Shown in pieces: positions 26,920-38,302 of a DNA stretch of 64,000 nucleotides (positions are counted from its first letter, which is position 1; the number at the start of each line of letters is the position of its first letter). The notes under the pieces are model-generated. The model worked only from the letters and a program-made list of their open reading frames with translations. It ran no database searches and had not been told where the DNA came from. The position numbers were made by a program, and so were the translations under genes. Source of the DNA: Coriobacteriaceae bacterium (GTDB lineage Bacteria > Actinomycetota > Coriobacteriia > Coriobacteriales > Coriobacteriaceae); the NCBI GenBank assembly GCA_902835305.1, contig CADFMD010000002.1:62001-126000 (forward strand), read 5' to 3'.

Positions 26920-27062
26920 GCCTGCGGCTACTATGGGGTCGCCGCGTGATCTTGGGGTGCTGCACATACAAAGTTGGGAGGGCTGAATTGCACGTTGCCG
27001 TACTGGGCCCTTTTCCCGAAGAAGGCCTTGCTTGATGCGGCACTGATTTTGCTGAAATATAA

Positions 27063-27102
27063 AAACAGGGGCGTCCTCTTTTTGAGGGCGTCCCTGTCTA
27101 CG
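27063..27102 (-). terminator. Probable terminator after transketolase operon
   Basis: On the minus strand CAGGGACGCCCTC and GAGGACGCCCCTG flank AAAAA and are followed by TTTTTATATTT. Pairing is imperfect in the middle, but the T-run is clear. Confidence 0.65.
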
Positions 27103-27145
27103 TCTATTTGCTATTGGCTTGTGGCCGATTTGAGCGGTGGTTGCT

Positions 27146-28087
27146 CTATGCCAAGAACTCCTTGGTGGTCGCCACGATGTTGGCGGCGTCCAGGCCGTAC
27201 TTGTGCAGGAGCTCGGCACCCGGGCCGGACTCGCCGAAGGTGTCGTTGACACCAATCTTCTTGAGCGGCGTCGGGCACTGCTCACACAGGACGTCGGCAA
27301 CGGCGCTGCCCAGGCCACCGATCACGGAGTGCTCCTCGACGGTCACGACGTGGCCGGTCTTGGTGGCGCTCTTGACGATCAGATCGGCATCGATGGGCTT
27401 GATGGTGTGCATGTTGATGACCTCGGCGTCGATGCCCTCGGCAGCGAGCTGCTCGGCGGCCTCGAGAGCCTCGCCGACCATCAGGCCGCAGGCGATGATG
27501 GTCACATCGGCGCCCTCGCGCATGACAATGCCCTTACCCAACTCGAACTTGTAGGTCTCGGGGTCGTTGATAACCGGCGAGGCCAAACGGGCGAAGCGCA
27601 TGTACACCGGACCGTCGCACTCGTAGGCGGCGCGCGTCACGGCGCGGGCCTCCACGTCGTCGGCGGGAACAATTACGGTCATGCCGGGGATGACGCGCAT
27701 GAGGGCGATATCCTCGCAGCACTGGTGCGTGGCGCCGTCCTCGCCCACCGAGATGCCGGCGTGCGTGGCACCGATCTTAACGTTGAGGTGCGGGTAGCCG
27801 ATGGAGTTGCGGACCTGCTCAAAGGCGCGACCGGCAGCGAACATGGCAAAGGTACTCGCGAAGGCAACACGACCGGTGGTCGCGATACCGGCGGCGACGC
27901 CCATCAGGTTGCTCTCGGCGATACCCACGTCGAAGAAGCGGTCGGGGCAAGCGGCCTTAAACTTACCGGTCTGCGTGGCGGCGGCCAGGTCGGCGTCGAG
28001 GACCACAAAGTCATCGTGCTCGTTGGCGAGCTCGACGAGGGCCTCGCCGTAGCTTACACGCGTGGCGATTTTCTTGACGTCTGCCAT
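27146..28087 (-). CDS. Transketolase, C-terminal subunit (pyrimidine-binding and C-terminal domains)
   Basis: This 313-residue protein is the second half of a split transketolase. It carries the thiamine-pyrophosphate pyrimidine-binding domain (VLDADLAAATQTGKF near residue 25, the catalytic glutamate in GIAESNLMGVAAG, FAMFAAGRAFEQVRNSIGYPHLNVKI) and the C-terminal Rossmann-like domain (VTVEEHSVIGGLGSAVADVL). It starts at 28087, one base after the stop of the N-terminal subunit gene, so the two are coexpressed. Together they move two-carbon units in the pentose phosphate pathway. Split transketolases are known in many Gram-positives and archaea. Confidence 0.94.
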   Translation of the reverse strand: MADVKKIATRVSYGEALVELANEHDDFVVLDADLAAATQTGKFKAACPDRFFDVGIAESNLMGVAAGIATTGRVAFASTFAMFAAGRAFEQVRNSIGYPHLNVKIGATHAGISVGEDGATHQCCEDIALMRVIPGMTVIVPADDVEARAVTRAAYECDGPVYMRFARLASPVINDPETYKFELGKGIVMREGADVTIIACGLMVGEALEAAEQLAAEGIDAEVINMHTIKPIDADLIVKSATKTGHVVTVEEHSVIGGLGSAVADVLCEQCPTPLKKIGVNDTFGESGPGAELLHKYGLDAANIVATTKEFLA

Positions 28088-28088
28088 C

Positions 28089-28919
28089 CTAGAGCTCCTC
28101 TCCGGCGGCCGTGAGCTCTGCCATGGCCTGCTCAAACTGTTCATCGTTGGGGGCCTTGCCGTGCCAACCAACCTGGTTCTCCATAAAGGACACGCCCTTG
28201 CCCTTTGTGGTCTCGGCGATAATGGCGGTCGGCTGCCCCTTGGTGGCGCGAGCCTCGGCAAAGGCGGCGCGGATCTGGTCGAAGTCGTTGCCGTCGGCAA
28301 GCTCCACCACGTGGAACTTGAACGCGCGGAACTTGTCGGCGAGCGGCATGGGGTCGTTGACCTCCTCGACGGGACCGTCAATCTGAAGGCCGTTGTGGTC
28401 GACGATCACGCAGAGGTTATCGAGCTGCTGGTTGCCGGCAAACATGGCGGCCTCCCAGACCTGGCCCTCCTCGCTCTCGCCATCACCCAGCAGGGCGTAC
28501 GTGCGATAAGTATCGCCCCAGTGCTTGGCGGCAACGGCCATGCCCACGGCGGCGGAAATGCCCTGGCCGAGCGAGCCGGTGGACATATCGACGCCCGGGG
28601 TGTCGTTCATGTTAGGGTGACCTTGCAGGTGGCTGCCGATGTGGCGCAGCGTCTCGAGATCCTCCTTGGGGAAGAATCCGCGCTCGGCGAGCACGGCGTA
28701 CAGACCAGGCGCGCAATGACCCTTGGAAAGCACGAAGCGATCGCGGTCGGCCTTGCGGGGGTCGGCCGGGTCGACGTTCATTTCCTCAAAGTACAGATAG
28801 GTCATGATGTCGGCAGCGCCGAGCGAACCGCCCGGATGGCCGGACTTGGCAGCGTGCACGCCGGTGACGATGCCCTTCCTTACCTCGTTGGCAACCTTTT
28901 TGAGCTCTTCGTCGCTCAT
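28089..28919 (-). CDS. Transketolase, N-terminal subunit (thiamine diphosphate-binding)
   Basis: This 276-residue protein binds the diphosphate and Mg2+ of thiamine diphosphate through GDGESEEGQVWEAAMFAGNQQLDNLCVIVDHN (the GDG...N motif) and has the substrate-side HAAKSGHPGGSLGAADI motif near residue 22 and SKGHCAPGLYAVLA near 67. It functions only with the C-terminal subunit encoded next. The ATG at 28919 follows GAAAGGAAGG. The pair interconverts sugar phosphates and feeds ribose-5-phosphate and erythrose-4-phosphate synthesis. Confidence 0.94.
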   Translation of the reverse strand: MSDEELKKVANEVRKGIVTGVHAAKSGHPGGSLGAADIMTYLYFEEMNVDPADPRKADRDRFVLSKGHCAPGLYAVLAERGFFPKEDLETLRHIGSHLQGHPNMNDTPGVDMSTGSLGQGISAAVGMAVAAKHWGDTYRTYALLGDGESEEGQVWEAAMFAGNQQLDNLCVIVDHNGLQIDGPVEEVNDPMPLADKFRAFKFHVVELADGNDFDQIRAAFAEARATKGQPTAIIAETTKGKGVSFMENQVGWHGKAPNDEQFEQAMAELTAAGEEL

Positions 28920-29126
28920 TGTGCCTTCCTTTCATCCTCATTAGACAAAATGCGCACGGCACCGAAGGTAATCCCAACACAGCCGCAATGCACGTACGTC
29001 ATTCATTATGCTGGAAACTGATGGCTTTACCAGAGTTTTTATCATTATTTGAACAATTGAGCAGGCAGAACCGCTGATGAAACGGTTTATCAATGTGAAC
29101 GTCTTTTGGATGGGACGCGGTCGGCC

Positions 29127-30017
29127 CTACGCGCTAATGTCCTTGAATCCCTCGCCGAAGGCTTCCGTAACGTCGGCGACCGTCACAATGGCGTGAGGAT
29201 CGCGCTCGCGCACGATCGTCTTGAGGGTATTGAGCTCCCGACGGCTCACGATGACCATGATCACCGGCTTCTCGGCACCCGAATACATGCCAGTCGCCTT
29301 AAACTTGGTACAACCACGACCCAGGCCATACATGATATCGGCAGCGATATCGGGGAACTTGTCCGAGATGATGAGTACCATACGGCGTTTGTTGCCACCA
29401 TCGACCACGGCATCGATCACGTAGCCGCTAATGACCATCGAAAGGCCTGCATATAGTGCATTTTCGATTGAAAAGACCGGAGCCGACAGCGCACATACGG
29501 CAACATCGATCGCCATGACGGTCGAGCCCACGGGCAGCGAGGTATTACGCGAGATGATTTGGCCAATCGTGTCCGAGCCGCCGGTGTTGGCGCCGGCGCG
29601 CAGCACCATGCCATAACCGATGCCCGTGATGATGCCGCCCCACATAGCGGGCAGCATCAGATCGGCATGTGCCAGCGGCGCCACAAACGGAGCGAACAGG
29701 TCGGTGAAAAAGCCCAGCAGCACAAAGCCCGTCGCCGTCTGCACCACGTAGAACATGCCACCCTCGCGCATAACGACCAGCAGCAGCAAGGCGTTCATCA
29801 CGATCGTCTGAATACCAACGGGAAGCGATAGACCGCGCGATGCGCCGACCGCCTGGATAATGGTGGCAAGGCCCGTAACGCCACCGGCAGCAAGGCCGTT
29901 GGGAATCAAAAACAGGTCGGTCGCAATAGCGGCCAGAGCGCACCCCAACATAATCTGGGGCAGGTCGTGAAAGAAGTTCATCGAAAGAATACGCTTAATG
30001 TCCAGACGATATGCCAT
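29127..30017 (-). CDS. YitT family membrane protein (DUF161/DUF2179)
   Basis: This 296-residue protein has about five N-terminal hydrophobic helices containing the family pattern LIPNGLAAGGVTGLATII and GGIITGIGYGMVLRAGANTGGSDTIGQII, then a soluble C-terminal DUF2179 domain (RGCTKFKATGMYSGAEKPVIMVIVSRREL). The cellular role of the family is unknown. The start at 30017 follows GAGGGAGGC. It lies between the prfB terminator and the transketolase operon and is probably transcribed alone. Confidence 0.9.
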   Translation of the reverse strand: MAYRLDIKRILSMNFFHDLPQIMLGCALAAIATDLFLIPNGLAAGGVTGLATIIQAVGASRGLSLPVGIQTIVMNALLLLVVMREGGMFYVVQTATGFVLLGFFTDLFAPFVAPLAHADLMLPAMWGGIITGIGYGMVLRAGANTGGSDTIGQIISRNTSLPVGSTVMAIDVAVCALSAPVFSIENALYAGLSMVISGYVIDAVVDGGNKRRMVLIISDKFPDIAADIMYGLGRGCTKFKATGMYSGAEKPVIMVIVSRRELNTLKTIVRERDPHAIVTVADVTEAFGEGFKDISA

Positions 30018-30029
30018 GCTGCCTCCCTC

Positions 30030-30057
30030 AAAAAAGCGCACCCAAACGGATGCGCTT
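30030..30057 (-). terminator. Rho-independent terminator after prfB
   Basis: On the minus strand AAGCGCA pairs with TGCGCTT around TCCGTTTGGG and runs into TTTTTTGAGG. It lies about 125 bases past the prfB stop and just before the YitT start. Confidence 0.8.
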
Positions 30058-30182
30058 CGAACTTCTTGCTGTATTCGATTCTACCGATTCGCCGGACAAA
30101 AACCACCCCTGCGCAGGGTTTATTCCGGATACAAACCCGTCCAACCGTTGGGCTTAGCATCGGCTTGAAGCCGCCCGATGTT

Positions 30183-31330
30183 TTAGATCTCCGAGCCTTC
30201 TGCATCGGCGTTGCCGGTGGCCCAGCGATGATAGCCAATAACAAACGGGTCCAGGTCGCCATCGTCAAGAACTGCCTCGACGTTGCTGGTCTCAACGCCC
30301 GTGCGTAGGTCCTTAACCATCTGATACGGGTAGAGCACGTAGCTGCGGATCTGGTTGCCAAAACCAATCGTGGTTTTGGGTCCGCGAATCTCATCCAGGG
30401 CCTCGGCGCGCTTCTCGAGCTCAATCTCGTACAGGCGAGCCTTGAGGATCTGCATGCACGCGGCCTTGTTCTGGATCTGGCTGCGCTCGTTTTGGCAGGT
30501 GACCACAATGCCGCTGGGGAAATGCGTCACGCGCACGGCGGAGTCGGTGGTGTTAACGCCCTGACCGCCCGGGCCGCTCGCGTGGTACACGTCCACGCGG
30601 ATGTCATCGGGACTGATTTCGATGTCGATATCATCGGGTAGCACGGGGATGACCTCGACGCCGGCAAACGTGGTCTGGCGGCGCTTCTTGTCGTCGGTGG
30701 GGCTAATGCGAACCAAGCGGTGGACGCCGGCCTCGGCGCGCAGCATGCCAAATGCGTCCTTGCCCTCGACGGTAAAGGTCGCGCGGTCGATGCCGATGAC
30801 CTCAGCAGCGGGGCAGTCGTTAATCGTGACCTTCCAGCCGCGACGCTGGCAGTACTTCATGTACATCTTAAAGAGCATGAAGGTCCAGTCCTGGGCCTCC
30901 AGACCACCCTGTCCGGGCTTGATGGTCACAATGGCATCGCCGTGATCGAACTCACCGGTAAACCAGCTCGAAAGCTCAAGCTCATCGATGGCACGGGCCA
31001 GGCGCTCAGCCGTGGCTGTAGCCTCCTCGCGAAGAGCGGCGGCATCGGGGTCATCCCCCATCTCCTCGGCAAGCTCCAGCGCGGCGCGGGCATCGGAAAG
31101 CTCGCCGCGCGCGTTGTCCACGGCGGCGATATCTTCCTTGGTGCGCGCGATTTCCTCCATGGTGGCACGGGCGGCGTCGGCGTCATCCCAAAAGCCGGGG
31201 GCCACGCTTTTGGCCTCAAGCTCGGTCACGCGCGTGCGCTTCTCGTCCAAATGAAGATACGACTCGACCTCGCCGAGCCGGTCCGCAAACGCGTCCAGCT
31301 CGGCGGGCGTTACCTCTAAAGCCTCGGCCA

Positions 31331-31331
<1 letters not shown>
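30183..31331 (-). CDS. prfB: Peptide chain release factor 2
   Basis: RF2 reads UGA and UAA and triggers peptide release. The GGQ motif is in HASGPGGQGVNTTDSAVR. The stop-codon recognition tripeptide, normally Ser-Pro-Phe in RF2, reads Ser-Pro-Thr here in GVHRLVRISPTDDKKRRQTTF, checked in the nucleotides (30661-30720). The 382-residue protein is read in one frame, so the autoregulatory +1 frameshift known from many RF2 genes is absent. The ATG overlaps the secA stop by one base (TAATG), indicating coupling. RF2 rather than RF1 is supported by the Ser-Pro start of the tripeptide and by the N-terminal domain. Confidence 0.93.
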
Positions 31332-34138
<2,807 letters not shown>

Positions 34139-34265
34139 GTGGTTTTCCTTTTTGGCCATCGCCCACGCCGTGCAGCTGCGGGCGAGTTAAACACAGATGA
34201 TTGTACTTTAGCCAAACAAGGCGCGGCCTATACGGTCGACCTCGACCGCCACGTAATAACTATGA

Positions 34266-34372
34266 CCAACCTGCCACAATGGGACAGGTTTATTTTGGCA
34301 AGTTTTATCTGAGCAAACGCCGTCTCTCTGCCATTTGGTGCCACGGGGACAGGTTAGCTTGCACCAATAAAA
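34266..34372. repeat. GGGACAGG-type repeats in secA upstream region
   Basis: The first part (34266-34300) repeats the block seen at 22086-22120 with few changes (CCTGCCA...GGGACAGGTTTATTTTGG). The second (about 34350-34366) carries GGGGACAGGTTAGCTTGCACC, related to 2813-2862. These fill most of the 307 bases between the secA start and rpmE; no gene is seen. Confidence 0.75.
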
Positions 34373-34374
34373 AG

Positions 34375-34410
34375 AAAAGGGCCGCGCACCCAAATGGATG
34401 CACGGCCCTT
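34375..34410 (-). terminator. Rho-independent terminator after rpmE
   Basis: On the minus strand AAGGGCCGTGCA pairs with TGCGCGGCCCTTTT around a TCCATTTGGG loop and is followed by TTTTC. The loop is like that of the prfB terminator. Confidence 0.85.
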
Positions 34411-34445
34411 GTGCCATGAATGCGAGCGATTCCGCGGCGAGCTAT

Positions 34446-34871
34446 TTACTCAGCAGCCTCGGTGGTCTCGGCCTCGGCAGCGGCCTCCTCGACGGGAGCC
34501 TCTGCGGGAGCCTCGGCGGCCTGCTTGGCAGCCTCCTCGGCGAACTTAGCAGCACGCTTAGCCTTCTCGGCAGCCTTAGCCTCAGCGGCGGCCTTGCGAG
34601 CGGCCTCGGCCTCAGCAGCCTTGGCGGCCTTGGCAGCCTTGGCCTCCTCAGCCTTCTTGAGCTGGGCGGCAGCGGCGCCACCGAACTTGTCGGCGAAGCG
34701 CTGGACGCGTCCACCGGTGTCGACGAACTTCTGCTGGCCGGTGTAGAACGGGTGGCACTCGTTGCAAAGCTCGACCTTCATCTCGGACACGGTAGCGTGC
34801 GTCTTGAAGGTGTTGCCGCAGGAGCACGTCACCGTGCACTCGACATACTGGGGATGGATACCCTGCTTCAT
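34446..34871 (-). CDS. rpmE: Ribosomal protein bL31 with Ala/Lys/Glu-rich C-terminal tail
   Basis: The first 70 residues are a zinc-binding (C+) L31: CSCG near residues 16-19 and CNECHPFYTGQQKFVDTGGRVQRF. It belongs to the large subunit and bridges to the small one. The remaining 70 residues are an Ala, Lys and Glu repeat-like helix, making the protein about twice the usual length. Similar tails occur on some actinobacterial ribosomal proteins, including L17 here. It is a single gene ending at a terminator. Its promoter should lie in 34872-35095, next to the left direct repeat of the island. Confidence 0.94.
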   Translation of the reverse strand: MKQGIHPQYVECTVTCSCGNTFKTHATVSEMKVELCNECHPFYTGQQKFVDTGGRVQRFADKFGGAAAAQLKKAEEAKAAKAAKAAEAEAARKAAAEAKAAEKAKRAAKFAEEAAKQAAEAPAEAPVEEAAAEAETTEAAE

Positions 34872-35095
34872 GGTAGGACTCCTTATTGGTCAGGCGCTGG
34901 TTACCGATCAGCGCATAAGGCGTCTTGGTTTCCGACCAAGACAACAAACTCGGCTATGGTACCACGGCGCCGCGCGTCCCACAAAAGGTTCACGGTCTTT
35001 TCGGAACGACACGAATCTGACCCATCGAAACACATCTCCACCGTTCCTTCAACTGGGAAAATGCCGTCCCCGGGGCCTGAGAAGGGCCCCGGGGA
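34872..35095. other. rpmE upstream region with GC-rich hairpin
   Basis: No gene is seen. A perfect 12-bp stem (35066-35077 with 35085-35096, CCCCGGGG core) abuts the left 64-bp direct repeat. There is no T-run, so a terminator role is uncertain. Confidence 0.6.
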
Positions 35096-35159
35096 CGTTC
35101 GACTGACTGCGGGAACGGCCTTTCCGCTCAATGTGTTCGGCTGAGATCGGAAATCAACC
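35096..35159. repeat. Left 64-bp direct repeat bounding the accessory island
   Basis: This repeat is identical at 62 of 64 positions to 42725-42788 in the same orientation. It contains a small hairpin (GCGGGAA with TTTCCGC). It lies upstream of rpmE and 80 bases before the end of the island operon. It may be an attachment-site or recombination copy. Confidence 0.85.
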
Positions 35160-35188
35160 AAACTGAACTAGGTTCAGTTGACATGGTT

Positions 35189-35224
35189 AAAAACGAGGGG
35201 CGACGCTTTTGCGTCACCCCTCGT
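35189..35224 (-). terminator. Rho-independent terminator of the island ABC/peptide operon
   Basis: On the minus strand ACGAGGGGTGACGC pairs with GCGTCGCCCCTCGT around AAAA and is followed by TTTTTAACC. It lies 15 bases past the last island gene. Confidence 0.92.
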
Positions 35225-35238
35225 CCCGGCCGGTTGCT

Positions 35239-35583
35239 TTAGTTGTACACACGGTAGTTACACTTGAACTGGGTTATGTGTCCATAGTTTGAGCCGTACC
35301 AACCCGATGTATAGCTGATTGCCTCTGCGCCTAGATAGTCGTAGCCCTTGTTGTAGCGAAGCTGACGGTAGGTCGTGTCGTACTCTGCTACGTAAAACGT
35401 GTCTCCAGAGAAGGCTTTGTACCGGTCCTTAACCGTCGAAGCCATGTACGCGGGTTCGACATCGCCTTTCTCCCCGTTGAGCGCATAGACGGGTGCCGCG
35501 ATTCCGCATAAAGCCGTTGCCACGAGGATGGCGTAGACAGCCATGCGCGACGCATTGGACTTCAGCTGTTCAAATAGTTTCAT
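35239..35583 (-). CDS. Small secreted Tyr-rich protein A (possible bacteriocin-like peptide)
   Basis: The 114-residue product has a basic N-terminus, a hydrophobic core (MAVYAILVATALCGIAAPVYA) and a likely signal peptidase site after VYA. The mature part of about 78 residues is rich in Tyr, Gly and Asp and ends in an aromatic-rich tail with one Cys. It is not recognised. The start at 35583 has GGGAGG at good spacing. It overlaps or abuts the end of the fused ABC gene and closes the operon. Its small size, export signal and adjacency to ABC-2 type transporters suggest a secreted peptide such as a lactococcin 972-like bacteriocin; this is inference. Confidence 0.65.
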   Translation of the reverse strand: MKLFEQLKSNASRMAVYAILVATALCGIAAPVYALNGEKGDVEPAYMASTVKDRYKAFSGDTFYVAEYDTTYRQLRYNKGYDYLGAEAISYTSGWYGSNYGHITQFKCNYRVYN

Positions 35584-35584
35584 G

Positions 35585-37399
35585 TCATTCACCTCCCTCG
35601 TATGTATCGAGGTATTCCTGCTTGAGCGTCTGCGAGGACGACTTGATCTTTTCCACGAGCGTGCCGGCCTCGATGAAGTAGAACGAGTTGGTGAGGTCTG
35701 CCAGGTCGTCGAGCAGATGGCTTGAAATGAGCACGCTTCGTCCCCGCGCCACCTCGCTGCGCATCGCGTCGCAGGAGGTTTTCCGCTTTCCCGGATCGAG
35801 GCCGTTCAGCGGTTCATCGAGGATGAGGTACGGGCAATCGGTCGATATCGCCATGGCAAGCTTTACCTGCTGCTTCATTCCTGTCGAGAGTTTACGGGTC
35901 GGCTTGTCGAGATATGGGGAGATTCCGAGGGAGTCGCAGAGCGAGTCGATGTCGGCGGCCGATTTCCACGCCTCCCTAACGAAAGCAAGGTGCTCGATGG
36001 CCGATAGCGTGGGATAGAGATCCGCGCCGCCCGAAGAGCTCAGGTAGACGAGTTCTGCAAATTCGGCTGATCGACGTTGGCAGATTCCGTCTGCCGCCAG
36101 GCTTCCCGAGCGGATGCGGGCGGGAAATTGGCCCGACAGCGCTTCAAGAAGGGTGGTTTTCCCCGAGCCGTTGGGAGCAACGAGGCCCGCCGCCGTTCCC
36201 GGGCTCAGGAAAAGCGACCCGATTGAAAGTATCGTCGTGCTTCCGTATCCCACGCTCGCGTCCAGAAGCTCGAGCCCATGGTGCTTTTTCGCGGGTCCGG
36301 GCTGTTTGGGGGAACGTGTCGCAACGGCGCCGACCGCAAAAAAGACCGCGACGTATGCCAGGGCCACGGCAAGCATCGATGCGCTGCCTGAACCGGAGCC
36401 GATGAATTCTGTCGGGAAGCATCCTACGTAACCCGTTGCCTCGATAGGCGAGAATACGGCCAGCGGCAGGAGATTGAGCGCGGCGTTATGCTCCAGTGCC
36501 GAATCGGACAGTAACGGGAATGCCGGGGCCGCGACAAGCAGCGCGGAGGTAAGGGGGCCCGCGAGGACGCGCCTCGTTGCGGTCGATAGGACGGCGGAGC
36601 AAACGGATATCAAGGTTCCGCCCGCAAGCAGCGCGAGAAGCAGGGCTGTGAAGACGTTTCCCGCGGTCGTGGTGGTAAGCGCGCCGTCATGGAAGAAGGC
36701 GATCGGGTACCCAATTTGCCCGAAGCCGTTTAGGGCCAAGGCGTAAATGCCCCCGGGTGCGAGGCCGGCGAGGAGCATCGCGGTCCCCGCGGCGATTATC
36801 GAAAACACGATCTGGATAAGGCGCCGGAATTTGGGCACGGGCGCCTTCGCCGCCAGGGTCGCAGGCCTTGTGGCCCCGAGCAGGAGTATCGACGAGAGAA
36901 GGAAGGGAATGAAGGGAAGGAAAGACGGCGCCGTGGCAATGGCGTAAGGCAGGAAGGAAAGGAATGGCAGGTCGTTTGCGGAGGCCGGGATATCCGTGAT
37001 GCCGGAACTGCTCAGGGCACGGCAATATGCGAGCGCCGCGTCATTGGTCTCTCGGTCTCCCACGATGGACCCGGATTGGAAGCCTTCGCCCATGAGCGCG
37101 TAGTAGCTCTCGGCAGAATCGAGAAAGGCGGCGTCGGTTTGAGCGGCAAGGGCGGCGTTCGCGTATCTTGCAAGCTCCGCGTCGACTTGCTGCTCTGGAG
37201 ATAGGTCTGTGCCGCTGGCCTGGGGCGCGCGCGTATTGAATGCGTCGACAAAGCTCTGCATGCCCTGTTTCATAAAGAAGGGCCCGTAGATGGGTGAATT
37301 GAACGCAATGGGGACGGAAAAGGCTGCAGCGAGAACGAGCGTACAAATCCATACGGCCTTGTCTCTTAGGATTAGTTTGAGAAGAAGTCGACAGTACAT
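35585..37399 (-). CDS. ABC transporter with permease fused to C-terminal ATPase
   Basis: The 604-residue protein has an N-terminal membrane half with six to seven hydrophobic helices (residues about 1-380) and a C-terminal ABC ATPase: Walker A VAPNGSGKTTLLEAL near residue 414, signature LSTGMKQQVKLAMAI and Walker B YLILDEPLNGLDP. The membrane half shares a GQIGYPIAFFHDG-like stretch with the separate 741-residue permease encoded upstream (KNGPGSPFYPIGYI). Peptide export or immunity is likely from the family style. It follows the ATPase gene after 153 bases and is followed at once by secreted protein A. A permease-first fusion is unusual for ABC-2 type systems. Confidence 0.8.
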   Translation of the reverse strand: MYCRLLLKLILRDKAVWICTLVLAAAFSVPIAFNSPIYGPFFMKQGMQSFVDAFNTRAPQASGTDLSPEQQVDAELARYANAALAAQTDAAFLDSAESYYALMGEGFQSGSIVGDRETNDAALAYCRALSSSGITDIPASANDLPFLSFLPYAIATAPSFLPFIPFLLSSILLLGATRPATLAAKAPVPKFRRLIQIVFSIIAAGTAMLLAGLAPGGIYALALNGFGQIGYPIAFFHDGALTTTTAGNVFTALLLALLAGGTLISVCSAVLSTATRRVLAGPLTSALLVAAPAFPLLSDSALEHNAALNLLPLAVFSPIEATGYVGCFPTEFIGSGSGSASMLAVALAYVAVFFAVGAVATRSPKQPGPAKKHHGLELLDASVGYGSTTILSIGSLFLSPGTAAGLVAPNGSGKTTLLEALSGQFPARIRSGSLAADGICQRRSAEFAELVYLSSSGGADLYPTLSAIEHLAFVREAWKSAADIDSLCDSLGISPYLDKPTRKLSTGMKQQVKLAMAISTDCPYLILDEPLNGLDPGKRKTSCDAMRSEVARGRSVLISSHLLDDLADLTNSFYFIEAGTLVEKIKSSSQTLKQEYLDTYEGGE

Positions 37400-37552
37400 T
37401 TGGAAGCACCTACGTTCCTCAAAGAATCGTTAGATTAAAAGTAACAGACCGGATGAAGATACGTGCGACGGGGGCGAGGCGAATGGCTGAGCGGTATCGA
37501 TACGCGGGTTCAACGGTATCACATTGGCCACATAGATTTTTAACTTGCATTT

Positions 37553-38302
37553 CTACCCGCCCTTTTCGTAGAGTCGCCGATACGTGCTTAGCGCACCCTC
37601 GGCGCGTCCGGCAGGCTTTGCGAAATGGGATCCAGGAGACTTCGGCGCAGCATCATCTTGCGGAATGCTTCTAATGAGCCTCCCATCCTTCAAAAACAGA
37701 ATCTCATCGCACAGCCTATCGACCGAATCCAAGATGTGGGATGACATGATGATGCACGTACCAGAATCGGCCAGCTTCCTGAGAATCTCGGAATGCAAGT
37801 CCACCCTGCTGGGGTCGAGCGCGTTCATGGGCTCATCTAATAGAAGGTACCGCGCGCCCGTCGCATACGCAATCGCCAGAGTAAGCTGCTGCTTCATGCC
37901 CTGGCTCAGAGTGCGGATCCTCATCTTCGCGAACTCGCCTATCTGCGTTTGTTCCACTATCTCTTCGATATCGCGAGCATGCGGCCACATATCGCAAACC
38001 ATCTTGAGGTGATCTTCCGCACGCAATCCGGGATACAGCAGCGTCCCCTCACCAGGTGCATAGAAGATCATAGAACGGACCTCTCTCGCACCCGTACCCT
38101 GCACCTCATCCAGAACGATGCTCCCGTCCACGCGAGGACCCGGCAAACCTGCCATCGCACGCAGCAACGTCGTCTTTCCATGCCCGTTCGGAGCGACGAG
38201 ACCGTAGACCGTACCCGGGGCAAACTCAGCGTTCACCGAATCTACGAGCACCTTCTTTCCATAAGAGATCGTCAGCGTTTGAAGGTCAATCATCGAGATC
38301 AT
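37553..38302 (-). CDS. ABC transporter ATP-binding protein
   Basis: This 249-residue cytoplasmic ATPase has Walker A GLVAPNGHGKTTLLRAM near residues 34-50, signature LSQGMKQQLTLAIAYA and Walker B YLLLDEPMNALDP, followed by the SSHILDSVDRLCDEILFL H-loop region. This layout is typical of drug or peptide export ATPases of the CcmA/BcrA type. Its ATG overlaps the stop of the upstream permease gene by four bases (ATGA), so the two act together. An alternative ATG nine bases later has better ribosome-binding spacing. Confidence 0.88.
   Translation of the reverse strand: MISMIDLQTLTISYGKKVLVDSVNAEFAPGTVYGLVAPNGHGKTTLLRAMAGLPGPRVDGSIVLDEVQGTGAREVRSMIFYAPGEGTLLYPGLRAEDHLKMVCDMWPHARDIEEIVEQTQIGEFAKMRIRTLSQGMKQQLTLAIAYATGARYLLLDEPMNALDPSRVDLHSEILRKLADSGTCIIMSSHILDSVDRLCDEILFLKDGRLIRSIPQDDAAPKSPGSHFAKPAGRAEGALSTYRRLYEKGG

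Noticed and set aside
34901..35161. Small minus-strand frame across the left direct repeat, similar to one at 42671-42916
   Set aside because: The similarity is just the shared 64-bp DNA repeat; the flanking parts of the frames are unrelated and there is no ribosome-binding site.
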